From Symbiodinium natans (lineage: Eukaryota; Sar; Dinophyceae; Suessiales; Symbiodiniaceae), in NCBI GenBank assembly GCA_905221605.1, contig CAJNDS010002151.1, forward strand, positions 322,501 to 335,000: a stretch of 12,500 nt of DNA, in the 5' to 3' direction. The notes under the pieces were generated by a model. The model saw only the letters and a list, made by a program, of their open reading frames with translations. It was not told where the DNA came from and did no database searches. The position numbers and the translations under genes were made by a program. Below are positions 5,690 to 11,876 of this stretch, piece after piece. The stretch's first letter is position 1. Each line of letters begins with the position of its first letter.

Positions 5690-5789
5690 GGACCAAATGA
5701 ACCTTAAAATTGGGGTCATATACCCTACACTACCATAATCCCTACGAGGGAATGGAAATCCATAAACAGTTTTTGGGTTCGTTTGGTCC
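5690..5789 (+). mobile_element. inverted-repeat element, family 2 copy b, uninterrupted
   Basis: GGACCAAATGAACC at the left is opposed by GGGTTCGTTTGGTCC at the right; symmetry extends a few bases out (TACCTTGG / TCAGGTA). The 100-base centre (CATAATCCCTAC motif) is non-coding and lacks a telomere block. This is a reference copy for the family. Confidence 0.7.
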
Positions 5790-5871
5790 TTCAGGTAGTT
5801 CCTCTGATGCAAACGGTTTCGGGGGCCCGCAAGGAAAAATGGTTTCGGCTCCACCAACCACCCTTGCTTAG

Positions 5872-5920
5872 GCAAAGTGTCTACAAGCGCTTCCTGCATG
5901 AGGAACTCGAAGAGGACTGA
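5872..5920 (+). other. candidate terminal exon
   Basis: Pyrimidine-rich CCACCCTTGCTTAG|G acceptor, then Q-SVYKRFLHEELEED and TGA (5918-5920). AG followed by G is the usual dinoflagellate 3' splice context. It lies 82 bases after family 2 copy b and could be the last exon of a + strand gene including the island at 5501. Short, so not proven. Confidence 0.3.
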
Positions 5921-5942
5921 TGTTTAGATCCGTTCATGCAGC

Positions 5943-5957
5943 GGGGGGGGGGGGGGG
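5943..5957. repeat. poly-G tract (15 G)
   Basis: Uninterrupted run. Confidence 0.9.
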
Positions 5958-6010
5958 CAAGAATGCAGTTGAGCGCGCACGCGCCCCCCCAGTTGAACTC
6001 TTGGTAGATG

Positions 6011-6094
6011 AAGGGCTGTTGCGTCCGGCTTGAGATGTGGGCTGGTATAAGGGCTGTCGTGTCTGGCTTGATGTGTGATATGTGGGCTTGCTTG
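6011..6094. repeat. imperfect tandem duplication, 38 and 46 bases
   Basis: AAGGGCTGT(T/C)G(C/T)GTC(C/T)GGCTTG, then a GATGTGGGCT motif, occurs at 6011 and again at 6049; the second unit has a small TGTGATA insertion. Minus-strand open frames over it repeat a His-Ile / Thr-Thr-Ala-Leu pattern only because of the duplication. Confidence 0.65.
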
Positions 6095-6155
6095 GAGCGT
6101 GGCACTCGACTTTTTGTTGTGATTCGTACTATTCAAGGAGGAAGCCTTGAGCTTG

Positions 6156-6214
6156 ATTTAGGGTTTAGGGTTTAGGGCTTAGGGTTTAGGGTTTAGGGGC
6201 TCAGTGTTTAGGGT
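6156..6214 (+). repeat. telomere-type block, TTTAGGG
   Basis: About seven units with GCTTAGGG and GGGCTCAG interruptions, ending at a poly-C tract. Confidence 0.9.
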
Positions 6215-6229
6215 CCCCCCCCCCCCCCC
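6215..6229. repeat. poly-C tract (15 C)
   Basis: The only long homopolymer in C orientation. The island after it (6230-6397) has a short + frame GTDFAYSWGTKKVKLD to a TAG, and CAG|G followed by ETNESLQFNGFIGWLA near 6353; both are weak coding candidates. Confidence 0.9.
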
Positions 6230-6397
6230 GGAACTGACTTCGCATACAGCTGGGGAACAAAGAAGGTGAAGCTTGATTAGTCCTGCGACCCCGAACGCCT
6301 GAACTCCACCAACCCTAAAGACAAAACCCCTAAACCGTTCCCTCAAAGCAGGGAAACCAACGAAAGTTTGCAGTTCAACGGGTTCATCGGGTGGCTA

Positions 6398-6440
6398 GCC
6401 CTAATCCCCAAACCCTAAACCCTAAACCCTAGAACCCTCG
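6398..6440 (-). repeat. telomere-type block, CCCTAAA
   Basis: About five units with CCCCAAA and CCCTAGAA variants. Confidence 0.9.
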
Positions 6441-6491
6441 ACCCTCCTAGGCTGCTTCAAGGTTGTGGTTTTTGGGATTTGGGATGTGCAG

Positions 6492-6533
6492 GAGAACTGG
6501 GCCGCGAATAGCAAACAGAACCCGAAGCCCGAG
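6492..6533 (+). other. candidate exon abutting family 2 copy c
   Basis: T-rich GGGATGTGCAG|G acceptor, then ENWAANSKQNPKPE, running to the exact left end of the inverted-repeat element (GGACC at 6534); the frame stops within it (TAA 6549). GGAGAACTGGG recurs at 7276-7286. Confidence 0.25.
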
Positions 6534-6661
6534 GGACCAAATGAACCCTAAAGTTGGGTTCTTCTAGGTTTAGGGTTTAGGGTTTGGGGTTTAGGTTTTA
6601 GGGTTTGTACCGTTTAAACCCTACACATGAACCATAAACCCTCGTTCGGTTCGTTTGGTCC
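6534..6661 (+). mobile_element. inverted-repeat element, family 2 copy c, carrying a telomere block
   Basis: Left GGACCAAATGAACCCTAAA, right GGTTCGTTTGGTCC. The centre seen in copies b and d (CATAATCCCTAC) is replaced by TTTAGGG repeats (6568-6608), while ATGAACCATAAACCCT near the right end is shared with copy d. The telomere block has the same + orientation as in copy a although the element is inverted, so the block lies the other way round within the element. Confidence 0.65.
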
Positions 6662-6687
6662 TTAAGGTATATCCCCTAAGCAGCTGT

Positions 6688-6771
6688 GATGTTCCCCCTT
6701 ATACCACAAACAGTCCTTCACAGGGATTATAGTACCTACTATCATCCACTGTTAGTAGAAGGGGGAACATC
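6688..6771. mobile_element. 84-base inverted-repeat element
   Basis: Arms GATGTTCCCCCTTATACC and its reverse counterpart ending AGAAGGGGGAACATC; symmetry continues inward (ACAG / CTGTTAGT). Non-coding. Single copy in the window. Confidence 0.65.
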
Positions 6772-6772
6772 C

Positions 6773-6820
6773 CTAGCCCTAACCCTAAACCCCAAACCCC
6801 GAACCCTAAACCCTAAACCC
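6773..6820 (-). repeat. telomere-type block, CCCTAAA
   Basis: About seven units with CCCCAAA and CCCGAA variants. Confidence 0.9.
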
Positions 6821-6837
6821 AGACTCAAGAGGTTTAG

Positions 6838-6945
6838 GACTTGAAGCTCACCTTCCACTACTCTCCGAGCGCGGGGGTTCAAAGCAGCGCACGCGGCGCC
6901 TACACGCTGACTTCACAGACATACCTGAGCCCTAATCGGGTTTAG
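6838..6945 (+). other. candidate exon with a telomere-like acceptor
   Basis: AGGTTTAG|GAC, then DLKLTFHYSPSAGVQSSARG and AYTLTSQTYLSPN to a TAG at 6943-6945 formed by the next block. The acceptor itself is a TTTAGG telomere-like unit. No obvious GT, GC or GA donor inside. Confidence 0.25.
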
Positions 6946-7018
6946 GTTAGGGTGTAGTTTAGGTTTTAGGGTTTAGGGTTTAGGGTTTAGGGTTTAGGGT
7001 TTAGGGCTTAAGGTTTAG
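6940..7018 (+). repeat. telomere-type block, TTTAGGG
   Basis: Irregular start (GGTTTAGGTTAGGGTGTAGT), then about seven clean units. The following island (7019-7148) has a convincing pyrimidine tract and acceptor, CCTTTTCCCACAG|A at 7102, followed by the frame TLREAASVAIERV to a TAG at 7145. Confidence 0.9.
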
Positions 7019-7148
7019 TAAACCTTAAGCGCTCAGCCCGAAACCCCAAGGCACGCCAAGTCCAAAGCGTGAGGACACTGAGAACGTGGCCTTTTCCCAC
7101 AGACCCTCAGAGAAGCGGCCAGTGTTGCAATAGAGCGGGTTATATAGT

Positions 7149-7227
7149 TCGGGTTTAGTGCTTAGGGTTTCGGGTTTAGGGTTTACAGTTTAGGGTTTAG
7201 GGTTTGGGGTTTGCTTTGGTTTTAGGG
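7149..7227 (+). repeat. mixed TTTAGGG block
   Basis: Units with TTTAGTGC, TTTCGGG, TTTACAG and TTTGGGG variants; older looking than the neighbouring blocks. Confidence 0.85.
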
Positions 7228-7257
7228 TGGGCTAGACGGTTGAATGCTGTAGTTTAC

Positions 7258-7273
7258 ATATATATATATATAT
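7258..7273. repeat. (AT)8 microsatellite
   Basis: Uninterrupted AT dinucleotide run. Confidence 0.9.
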
Positions 7274-7276
7274 GGG

Positions 7277-7354
7277 GAGAACTGGGACAATGAAAGGATG
7301 CCCACACTAGGCCCTAGGCCCTACCACGTCAAACTCTACAACTCATCCCCTTGA
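7277..7354 (+). other. candidate exon-like island
   Basis: Frame ENWDNERMPTLGPRPYHVKL then YNSSP and TGA (7352-7354), after the AT run. No strong acceptor. It shares GGAGAACTGGG with 6491-6501. A partial family 2 end (GAACCAAATGAACCC) begins just after, at 7354. Confidence 0.2.
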
Positions 7355-7399
7355 GAACCAAATGAACCCACCCATAGAACCCAACTGGAATCCCTGGAG

Positions 7400-7610
7400 C
7401 CCCCCAAACTCTACAACCCACCCTGAGCCCTAAAATCCCCGACTCCGTGACCAAGCCCTAAGCCAAAACCCCGAAACCCTAAAGCCCTAACACCCTAAAT
7501 CCCTAAACCTCAAACCCCGAAACCCCAAACCCTGAACCTTAAACCCTAAACCCTAAACCCCTAACACCCTAAACCTCTAAACCCCTAAACCCCGAACTAT
7601 CCTGAGCCCT
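7400..7610 (-). repeat. long decayed CCCTAAA region
   Basis: Mostly broken units (CCCTAAAATCCCC, CCCTAACACCCTAAATCCC, CCCCGAAACCCC) with clean ones near 7543-7560. No gene. Confidence 0.85.
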
Positions 7611-7628
7611 AAGCCCGCCATCTCTCAG

Positions 7629-7734
7629 GCATCGGGTTGGGGACGTTGCTGCGGAGCTGCAGGATTTGGCAGCTTGCCTTATGCTTGTTTGGGATTCGGA
7701 GTTAGGGGAGTGTACCCTAAACCTAAACCCTTAA
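7629..7734 (+). other. candidate exon after CCATCTCTCAG|G
   Basis: Good pyrimidine-CAG|G acceptor, then HRVGDVAAELQDLAACLMLV and WDSELGE, open to TAA 7732-7734, where the frame has entered CCCTAAA-like DNA. The phase is 1. The 3' part lies in the directly repeated segment 7688-7714 / 7738-7763. Helix-like composition. No family recognised. Confidence 0.3.
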
Positions 7735-7763
7735 CCCTTTGGGATTCGGAGTTAGGGGGTGTA
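7688..7763. repeat. direct repeat flanking a short telomere-type insert
   Basis: TTTGGGATTCGGAGTTAGGG occurs at 7688-7707 and 7738-7757; with the following bases (GAGTGTAC / GGTGTAC) the repeat is about 27 bases long. The 22 bases between (7716-7737) are CCTAAACCTAAACCCTTAAC plus CC, i.e. telomere-type. Confidence 0.85.
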
Positions 7764-7822
7764 CGACTTAGGGGAGGTTTGGGTTTAGGGGTGTAGGGTG
7801 CCATGCAAGAGCCAAGAGCGGT

Positions 7823-7914
7823 CTATGTACGCGGTGGTCAAAGAGCCAGTGCCGATATGAGTTGGCTATGCCTGTAAGTGCAGTGGTCGAGAGCCATTGC
7901 CTCTTTTGTGTCGG
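7823..7914. repeat. imperfect tandem duplication, 43 and 49 bases
   Basis: Two diverged units at 7823-7865 and 7866-7914, sharing CTATG, GTGGTC, GAGCCA and TGCC in order. + frames over the area include MQEPRAVYVRGGQRASADMS from ATG 7803, reaching a GTAAGT donor-like site at 7873; a weak coding candidate. Confidence 0.55.
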
Positions 7915-7957
7915 CTGTGATGCCACGACAGGCCTGACATTGACTGAGCGCCGGTGT

Positions 7958-7973
7958 GAGAGAGAGAGAGAGG
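7958..7973. repeat. (GA)n microsatellite
   Basis: About eight GA units. The region after it, 7974-8213, is degenerate CCCTAAA-like DNA with no gene. Confidence 0.85.
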
Positions 7974-8213
7974 GGTGTAGGGTGGAGGAGCCGGGTGTGA
8001 CATGGAGGGCTGCAGGTCCCTAAACCCCAACCAAAACCTTAACTTCCTGAACCCCTGAACCCCTAAACCCCTAACCCTATAGACCCTAAACCCCCGAAAC
8101 CTCTTGAACCCTAAAACCACCCCTAGCCTAAAAAAACCCTAAACCCCCCAAAATCGAAAAGCCCCAAAGCCTTAACGCCATACACCCGAAGACTCCCCAA
8201 ACCGGGCCTTGGG

Positions 8214-8329
8214 GGCCAAATGAACTCTAAACTTGGGGTGACACTACTATAATCCCTACTAGGGTAATATACTAGGGTAATATACTAGGGTAATATGAAC
8301 CATAAACCCTTTTAGGGTTCATTTGGTCC
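8214..8329 (+). mobile_element. inverted-repeat element, family 2 copy d
   Basis: GGCCAAATGAACTCTAAA at the left opposes TTTTAGGGTTCATTTGGTCC at the right. The centre carries the CATAATCCCTAC-like motif and a 13-base unit, ACTAGGGTAATAT, in three exact tandem copies (8258-8296). No telomere block inside. Confidence 0.7.
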
Positions 8330-8414
8330 TGAACGTAAAGTACTATCAAGGGATACTCCTCACATGGCCCTTATAATACTCCCTCAGAGATCCCAAACAA
8401 GGGGCCCCAAAACC

Positions 8415-8430
8415 CAAGGGTACACCCTTG
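8415..8430. repeat. perfect 7-base hairpin
   Basis: CAAGGGT-AC-ACCCTTG, just before the long telomere block. The stretch 8330-8414 has no other feature. Confidence 0.5.
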
Positions 8431-8434
8431 AGGG

Positions 8435-8605
8435 TCCTAAACCCTAAACCCTAAACCCTAAACCTAAACCTTAAACCCTAAACCCTAAACCCTGAACCCT
8501 GAACCCTGAACCCTAATCCCTAAACCCTAAACCCTAATCCCTAAACCCTAAACCCTAAACCCTAAACCCTAAACCCTAAACCCTAAACCCTAAACCCTAA
8601 ACCCT
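8435..8605 (-). repeat. longest telomere-type block, CCCTAAA
   Basis: About 24 units. CCCTGAA (three in a row) and CCCTAATC variants lie in the middle, and a perfect run of about 12 units ends the block. Confidence 0.95.
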
Positions 8606-8610
8606 ACCAG

Positions 8611-8670
8611 GTAGCCCGTGCGCGCGCCGAAGCGCAGACTCTGGAGGCGGCTGCGAAGAAAGACCCCTGA
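8611..8670 (+). other. candidate terminal exon
   Basis: CCCTACCAG|G, then VARARAEAQTLEAAAKKDP and TGA (8668-8670). The Ala/Arg/Glu-rich, helix-like product follows immediately on the telomere block. Low complexity weakens the case. Confidence 0.25.
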
Positions 8671-8696
8671 ATCCCAAGACCCCTGTGGGAGGATCC

Positions 8697-8743
8697 TTAG
8701 GGTTTAGGGTTTAGGGTTTAGGGTTTAGGGTTTAGGGTTTAGA
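8697..8743 (+). repeat. telomere-type block, TTTAGGG, about 6 perfect units
   Basis: Clean units between GAGGATCC and AGAGAGCGAG. Confidence 0.95.
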
Positions 8744-8800
8744 GAGCGAGCTGACATGCAGAGTCTGGGTTCAAAGGCTTTAGGGTTTTGGGCTGCTGAG

Positions 8801-8916
8801 CCAAACCTTTGGGAGGGTCCATAAAGTAGAGCCCCAAATAGTGCCCCATACTAGTATTGGGTCATTCTTAGGCACCCCCAAGGGGATCTACTTTCCGGAT
8901 CCTCCCAGGGGTCTGG
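8801..8916 (+). mobile_element. inverted-repeat element, family 3 copy B, uninterrupted
   Basis: CCAAACCTTTGGGAGGGTCC at the left, GGATCCTCCCAGGGGTCTGG at the right; the inner arms AAAGTAGAGCCCC and GGGGATCTACTTT pair as well. Both this copy and copy A are preceded by TGAG. The intact centre (GGGTCATTCTTAGGCACCCC) serves as the reference for the broken copy A. Confidence 0.7.
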
Positions 8917-9066
8917 GATAGAGGTTGAGGCTTGAGGGTTGAGGGCCGAGGGTTGAGGGTAGATCGACAGTTTACAGGATGAAGTTAAGGGTTTCGGTTT
9001 AGAGTCCAGATGCAAAAAGGGTGAGGGTTTTGGGGATTGAGGGCGGAACGGGTTTAGGGTTTAGGA
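8917..9066 (+). repeat. TTGAGGG-type variant region
   Basis: Repeated GGTTGAGG / GCTTGAGGG / GCCGAGGG words (8926-8960), then isolated telomere-like words up to 9066. No gene. Confidence 0.6.
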
Positions 9067-9116
9067 TGGTTTGGGGTTTTTCAAGTCGCCTGTTGGGCCC
9101 ATTTTTTTTGATACAG

Positions 9117-9256
9117 GCAGTTGCTGTCCAATCTGGAAGCCCTGTAAAGCTTCAAGCCAAAGCAAAACCCTGACAACCTGCCCCGTGCGAGGTGTGAGAG
9201 TCGAAGCGCTCAAAACCCAGCAAGCCCTACAAAGCCTGGAACGCGAAGCACCCTGA
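9117..9256 (+). other. candidate exon, about 46 codons
   Basis: Very good acceptor, CCCATTTTTTTTGATACAG|G, then in phase 2 SCCPIWKPCKASSQSKTLTT, CPVRGVRVEALKTQQALQSL and EREAP to TGA 9254-9256. The frame is open further upstream, to 9071. The minus strand is open over the same bases (76 codons), so the strand is uncertain. The first half has four Cys and the second half is helix-like. No family recognised. Confidence 0.3.
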
Positions 9257-9292
9257 ACCCTAACCGGCCAAAAAAACACCCCACTACACACT

Positions 9293-9367
9293 AACGCCTA
9301 AACACCCTAAGCCCTAAACCCTAAAACCTAAACCCTAAACCCCCTAAACAACCCTAAACCCTGAACC
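9293..9367 (-). repeat. telomere-type block, CCCTAAA, irregular
   Basis: About nine units with extra C's and A's. Confidence 0.9.
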
Positions 9368-9421
9368 CCGAGCCGCCAACACACCCATCCACAGCGAGTC
9401 GAATCTCTGAGGCGACCGAGG

Positions 9422-9441
9422 GGGCACGGCTGGCCGTGCCC
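9422..9441. repeat. GC-rich perfect hairpin
   Basis: GGGCACGGC-TG-GCCGTGCCC, 9-base arms, inside a GC-rich island (9368-9470) without other features. Confidence 0.6.
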
Positions 9442-9477
9442 GCCCCCTGTGGCTCGGCGCAGAGCTCTTTTTGGTGG

Positions 9478-9556
9478 TTTTAGGGTTTAGGGTTTAGGGT
9501 TTAGGGTTTAGGGTTTAGGGTTTAGGGTTTAGGGATAGGGTCTAGGGCTAGGGTTC
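9478..9556 (+). repeat. telomere-type block, TTTAGGG
   Basis: About eight perfect units, then TAGGGTCTAGGGCTAGGG variants. Confidence 0.95.
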
Positions 9557-9559
9557 TTA

Positions 9560-9625
9560 ATGTTGGATGCTGATGAGTGTAACCGCCCAACAAAAACAAA
9601 GCTCCTGTCCTTAAGGGGGGCTTAG
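9560..9625 (+). other. candidate 21-codon ORF
   Basis: ATG to TAG, MLDADECNRPTKTKLLSLRG. Directly after the telomere block. Too short to support alone. Confidence 0.15.
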
Positions 9626-9654
9626 GGGTTCTACATGGTTTTTTTTTGGCGAAG

Positions 9655-9729
9655 ATGATTAAGGGGCCATTCTCGGTGTCCCTCCTTACGAATAAGAGGG
9701 CTTCCTCACCGAAAGCTCACATCGCCTGA
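9655..9729 (+). other. candidate 24-codon ORF over a hairpin
   Basis: ATG after a T10 tract and GGCGAAG; reads MIKGPFSVSLLTNKRASSPK, stop TGA at 9727. The same bases hold an imperfect inverted repeat (CTCGGTG / CACCGAA with inner CCCTCCTTA / TAAGAGGG, 9672-9713). The rest, 9730-9951, is unassigned, with a partial family 2 end (GGAACCAAATCGACC near 9820) and an open + frame with TCAQWGSNLTHRPCVPCLAC. Confidence 0.15.
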
Positions 9730-9951
9730 GTTGCTCTTTTCACATTTCCGGGGGGCGTCCCTTGTATGGGGCCCTCCTTTAGTCCCTTAAGGTAAAGGCT
9801 TTCACTTGCACAGCTTGGGGAACCAAATCGACCTTCTACCCCTAAACCCTGAACCCTGGTCTGCTTGTTAGTGTCACATGTGCCCAATGGGGCTCCAATC
9901 TGACCCATCGACCGTGCGTGCCTTGCCTGGCTTGTCCGAGTGTGAGCGATT

Positions 9952-10023
9952 AAACCCCTAAACCCCTAAACCCTAAACCCTAAACCCCAAACCCTAAACC
10001 CTAAACCCTAAACCCTAAACCCC
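9952..10023 (-). repeat. telomere-type block, CCCTAAA
   Basis: About ten units, the first ones with an extra C (CCCCTAAA). Confidence 0.95.
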
Positions 10024-10025
10024 AG

Positions 10026-10108
10026 GCATTGTTGATCTCATCAACCACCTCATGGTGTCCATGCTGAACGAAGTCAAGGAGATGCAGCTGGCAACCGTGA
10101 AATTCTGA
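10026..10108 (+). other. candidate terminal exon, 26 codons
   Basis: ACCCCAG|G at the end of the telomere block, then phase 2 IVDLINHLMVSMLNEVKEMQ and LATVKF, TGA at 10106-10108. Amphipathic-helix-like with no low complexity; one of the best protein-like islands. The acceptor AG lies within the final decayed CCCTAAA unit. No family recognised. Confidence 0.35.
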
Positions 10109-10147
10109 GGCCTGCTAGCGATTTCCTTTCCTAGGAACATATACTAA

Positions 10148-10206
10148 GGGGTTTAGGGTTTAGGGTTTAGGGTTTAGGGTTTAGGGTTTAGGGTTTAGGG
10201 TTTAGG
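10148..10206 (+). repeat. telomere-type block, TTTAGGG, about 8 perfect units
   Basis: Clean tandem run. Confidence 0.95.
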
Positions 10207-10231
10207 GACTAGTTCTTACCCTAAACCCTGA

Positions 10232-10313
10232 GTAGGGAATTAGGGAATGAAACTAGGCACCCGTAGACCTTAAAGGGGAGGTGTCTGGGCAACTTAAATC
10301 CCTAATTCCCTAC
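10232..10313. mobile_element. 82-base inverted-repeat element
   Basis: GTAGGGAATTAGGGA (10232-10246) is the exact reverse complement of TCCCTAATTCCCTAC (10299-10313). Inside, GGCACC and GGTGTC also oppose. It sits between a TTTAGGG block and a TTTATAGGG array. Confidence 0.65.
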
Positions 10314-10373
10314 GACTTGGATGTCCAGGGGGAGGGAGTTATAAGTATGGCGACTAGAGTTGCAAGCTTCTCT

Positions 10374-10500
10374 AGGGTTTAGGGTTTATAGGGTTTATAG
10401 GGTTTATAGGGTTTATAGGGTTTATAGGGTTTATAGGGTTTATAGGGTTTATAGGGTTTATAGGGTTTATAGGGTTTATAGGGTTTATAGGGTTTAGGGG
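10374..10500 (+). repeat. TTTATAGGG array, 12 perfect 9-base units
   Basis: One TTTAGGG unit, then twelve uninterrupted TTTATAGGG units (10385-10492), then TTTAGGGG. The perfect identity argues for recent expansion. It differs from the telomere unit by an inserted AT. Confidence 0.95.
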
Positions 10501-10539
10501 TTAGGTGGCAAGCCTGTTGCAAAAGGGTTTAGGGTTTAG

Positions 10540-10614
10540 GCACTTGCCCATGAACCTGCAAGTAAGAACGTTAAGTGTCGCATCGGCAGAGCCATGCCGT
10601 ACTACAGCCTTCAG
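10540..10614 (+). other. candidate exon with a telomere-unit acceptor
   Basis: AGGGTTTAG|G, then ALAHEPASKNVKCRIGRAMP and YYSLQ up to CAG at 10612-10614, where a 17-G run starts. The acceptor is the last unit of a two-unit TTTAGGG run (10525-10539). Frame 3 of the same DNA is also open (63 codons), so the reading is uncertain. Confidence 0.25.
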
Positions 10615-10630
10615 GGGGGGGGGGGGGGGG
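10614..10630. repeat. poly-G tract (17 G)
   Basis: Longest homopolymer in the window. Confidence 0.9.
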
Positions 10631-10680
10631 TGCCCCGGCTTCCCAAGCCCCTTGCAAAATCTTCGCTGGCATTGTGTAAT

Positions 10681-10733
10681 AGGGTTTAGGGTTTAGGGTT
10701 TAGGGTTTAGGCCTCGGGTTTCGGGTTTAGGGC
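10681..10733 (+). repeat. telomere-type block, TTTAGGG
   Basis: Four clean units, then TTTCGGG and GCTTAGGG. The island after it (10734-10910) has CCTCCCTTTC...GTAGAGGGAGG as a small hairpin and a + frame VDTAKKKAYMWYHASLS (10860-10910); a weak coding candidate. Confidence 0.9.
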
Positions 10734-10910
10734 TTAGGGTCTTGAAAAAAGGTTTAGACCCTACACCCTCCCTTTCAAGCTAGTGGTAGAGGGAGGCCCC
10801 TGGTACTCACCAGCCTCCCAAAACTCGAAAACCTAAACCCTTGTCTAGTGAATTGGGGAAGTCGACACAGCCAAGAAAAAGGCATATATGTGGTACCACG
10901 CATCACTAAG

Positions 10911-10971
10911 TCCTAAACCCTAAGCCCCTAACCCTAAATCCTAAACCCCAAACCCTAAACCCTAAATCCCT
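10911..10971 (-). repeat. telomere-type block, CCCTAAA, imperfect
   Basis: About eight units with CCCTAAAT and CCCCAAA variants. Confidence 0.9.
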
Positions 10972-11064
10972 ACTGAGAACGAGTAATCTTGAGCATTAAA
11001 CATTCTCCCAAAACAAGCTACTCAGCCCAACGCCAGCCCTCAAGTTGCCACGGAGTTTGGTTTG

Positions 11065-11108
11065 GGTTGAGGGTTTAGGGTTGAGGGTTTAGGGTTTAGG
11101 GTTTAGGG
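11065..11108 (+). repeat. telomere-type block, TTGAGGG / TTTAGGG
   Basis: TTGAGGG and TTTAGGG alternate twice, then three clean units. Confidence 0.9.
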
Positions 11109-11148
11109 AATTATGTTCCCTTACACCCGCCCCTGGCACCGATTGTAG

Positions 11149-11265
11149 CCAGAGTTGCCCATGCAGAATGCGGATCGCAATGAGACCGGAGGGACCTGCC
11201 ATCGCTTAGAAAGGGGATTGAGTGCAGCAGACGGCATCAGAGTTTCCTGGATGTGTGCCTCCAAG
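11149..11265 (+). other. candidate exon, 39 codons, opposite strand also open
   Basis: CACCGATTGTAG|C acceptor-like site, whose TAG is an in-frame stop, then PELPMQNADRNETGGTCHRL, ERGLSAADGIRVSWMCASK and CCAAG|GTCC as a possible GT donor (unspliced stop 11290). The minus strand is open across the same DNA from an ATG at 11279 to TAA at 11121 (52 codons, begins MLLRTLEAHIQETLMPSAAL). Codon-end GC content is similar for both, so the strand cannot be chosen. Confidence 0.3.
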
Positions 11266-11280
11266 GTCCTTAGTAGCATG

Positions 11281-11394
11281 CTTAGGGTTTAGGGTGTAGG
11301 GTGTAGGGTTTAGGGTTTAGGGTTTAGGGTTTGGGGTTTAGGGTTTAGGGTGTAGGGCTTAGGGTTTAGGGTTTAGGGTTTAGGGTTTAGGGCT
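11281..11394 (+). repeat. telomere-type block with TGTAGGG variants
   Basis: About 16 units; TGTAGGG occurs at two places (11293-11306, 11350), with TTTGGGG and GCTTAGGG. Confidence 0.95.
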
Positions 11395-11496
11395 CTGCGC
11401 ATGAGTTTGCATTAGGCACCTGGTAGTTTCTCACGTAGCACCATGCCGCATCTCCCCTCCCCTCCCAAAAACAAGCTTTGCAGGGAAGCCTAGACG

Positions 11497-11525
11497 GTTT
11501 AGGGTTCAGGGTTTAGGGTTTAGGG
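11497..11525 (+). repeat. short telomere-type block, TTTAGGG
   Basis: Four units, one TTCAGGG. Confidence 0.9.
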
Positions 11526-11536
11526 GGTAGAGTAGT

Positions 11537-11648
11537 ACCCTAAGGGTCCATGTACCTAAATAGAGAACACTTGGGCCTTACAGTACCACATAAAAAATAG
11601 GACTTTCGGGCCCAAGTCTATAATCACAGGGTACATGACTTTTAGGGT
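11537..11648. mobile_element. 112-base inverted-repeat element
   Basis: Outer arms ACCCTAAGGGTCCATGTACC and GGGTACATGACTTTTAGGGT. Inner arms ACTTGGGCC (11569-11577) and GGGCCCAAGT (11608-11617). The outer arms themselves end in ACCCTAA / TTAGGGT. The left arm has 17 bases identical to 4165-4181, suggesting a broken second copy there. Confidence 0.7.
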
Positions 11649-11667
11649 TAAGTTATGCTGACGTCAG

Positions 11668-11805
11668 GAATATTCGCTTCATTCACCCAACCACTGGTGC
11701 GAGCGAGAATTTTTGTTGATGGTTGATAGTCGTCCGCATACTCCAAAACTTCAATGCGTGAAGTTGCCTACCTCTCCTTCTAGCGGCAAAACATTTTACA
11801 GTTGA
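11668..11805 (+). other. candidate exon, 45 codons
   Basis: GCTGACGTCAG|G, then EYSLHSPNHWCEREFLLMVD, SRPHTPKLQCVKLPTSPSSG and KTFYS, TGA 11803-11805. An in-frame TGA just upstream (11658) makes entry by splicing necessary if it is real. The surrounding DNA (11650-11876) is the longest stretch after 4800 free of telomere repeats. Other + frames are open over the first part (ATG 11656, MLTSGIFASFTQPLVRARIF). Confidence 0.3.
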
Positions 11806-11876
11806 AGGCTACTTAAACACAACAAGGAATAGAAATTCAGATTTTCAGCACTAGCCCAACTATGAACTAGTCTCGT

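Noticed and set aside
5881-6136. Minus-strand frames of 70-74 codons
   Set aside because: They cross a poly-G run and a tandem duplication that create repeated residues; the + strand candidate at 5872 overlaps them.
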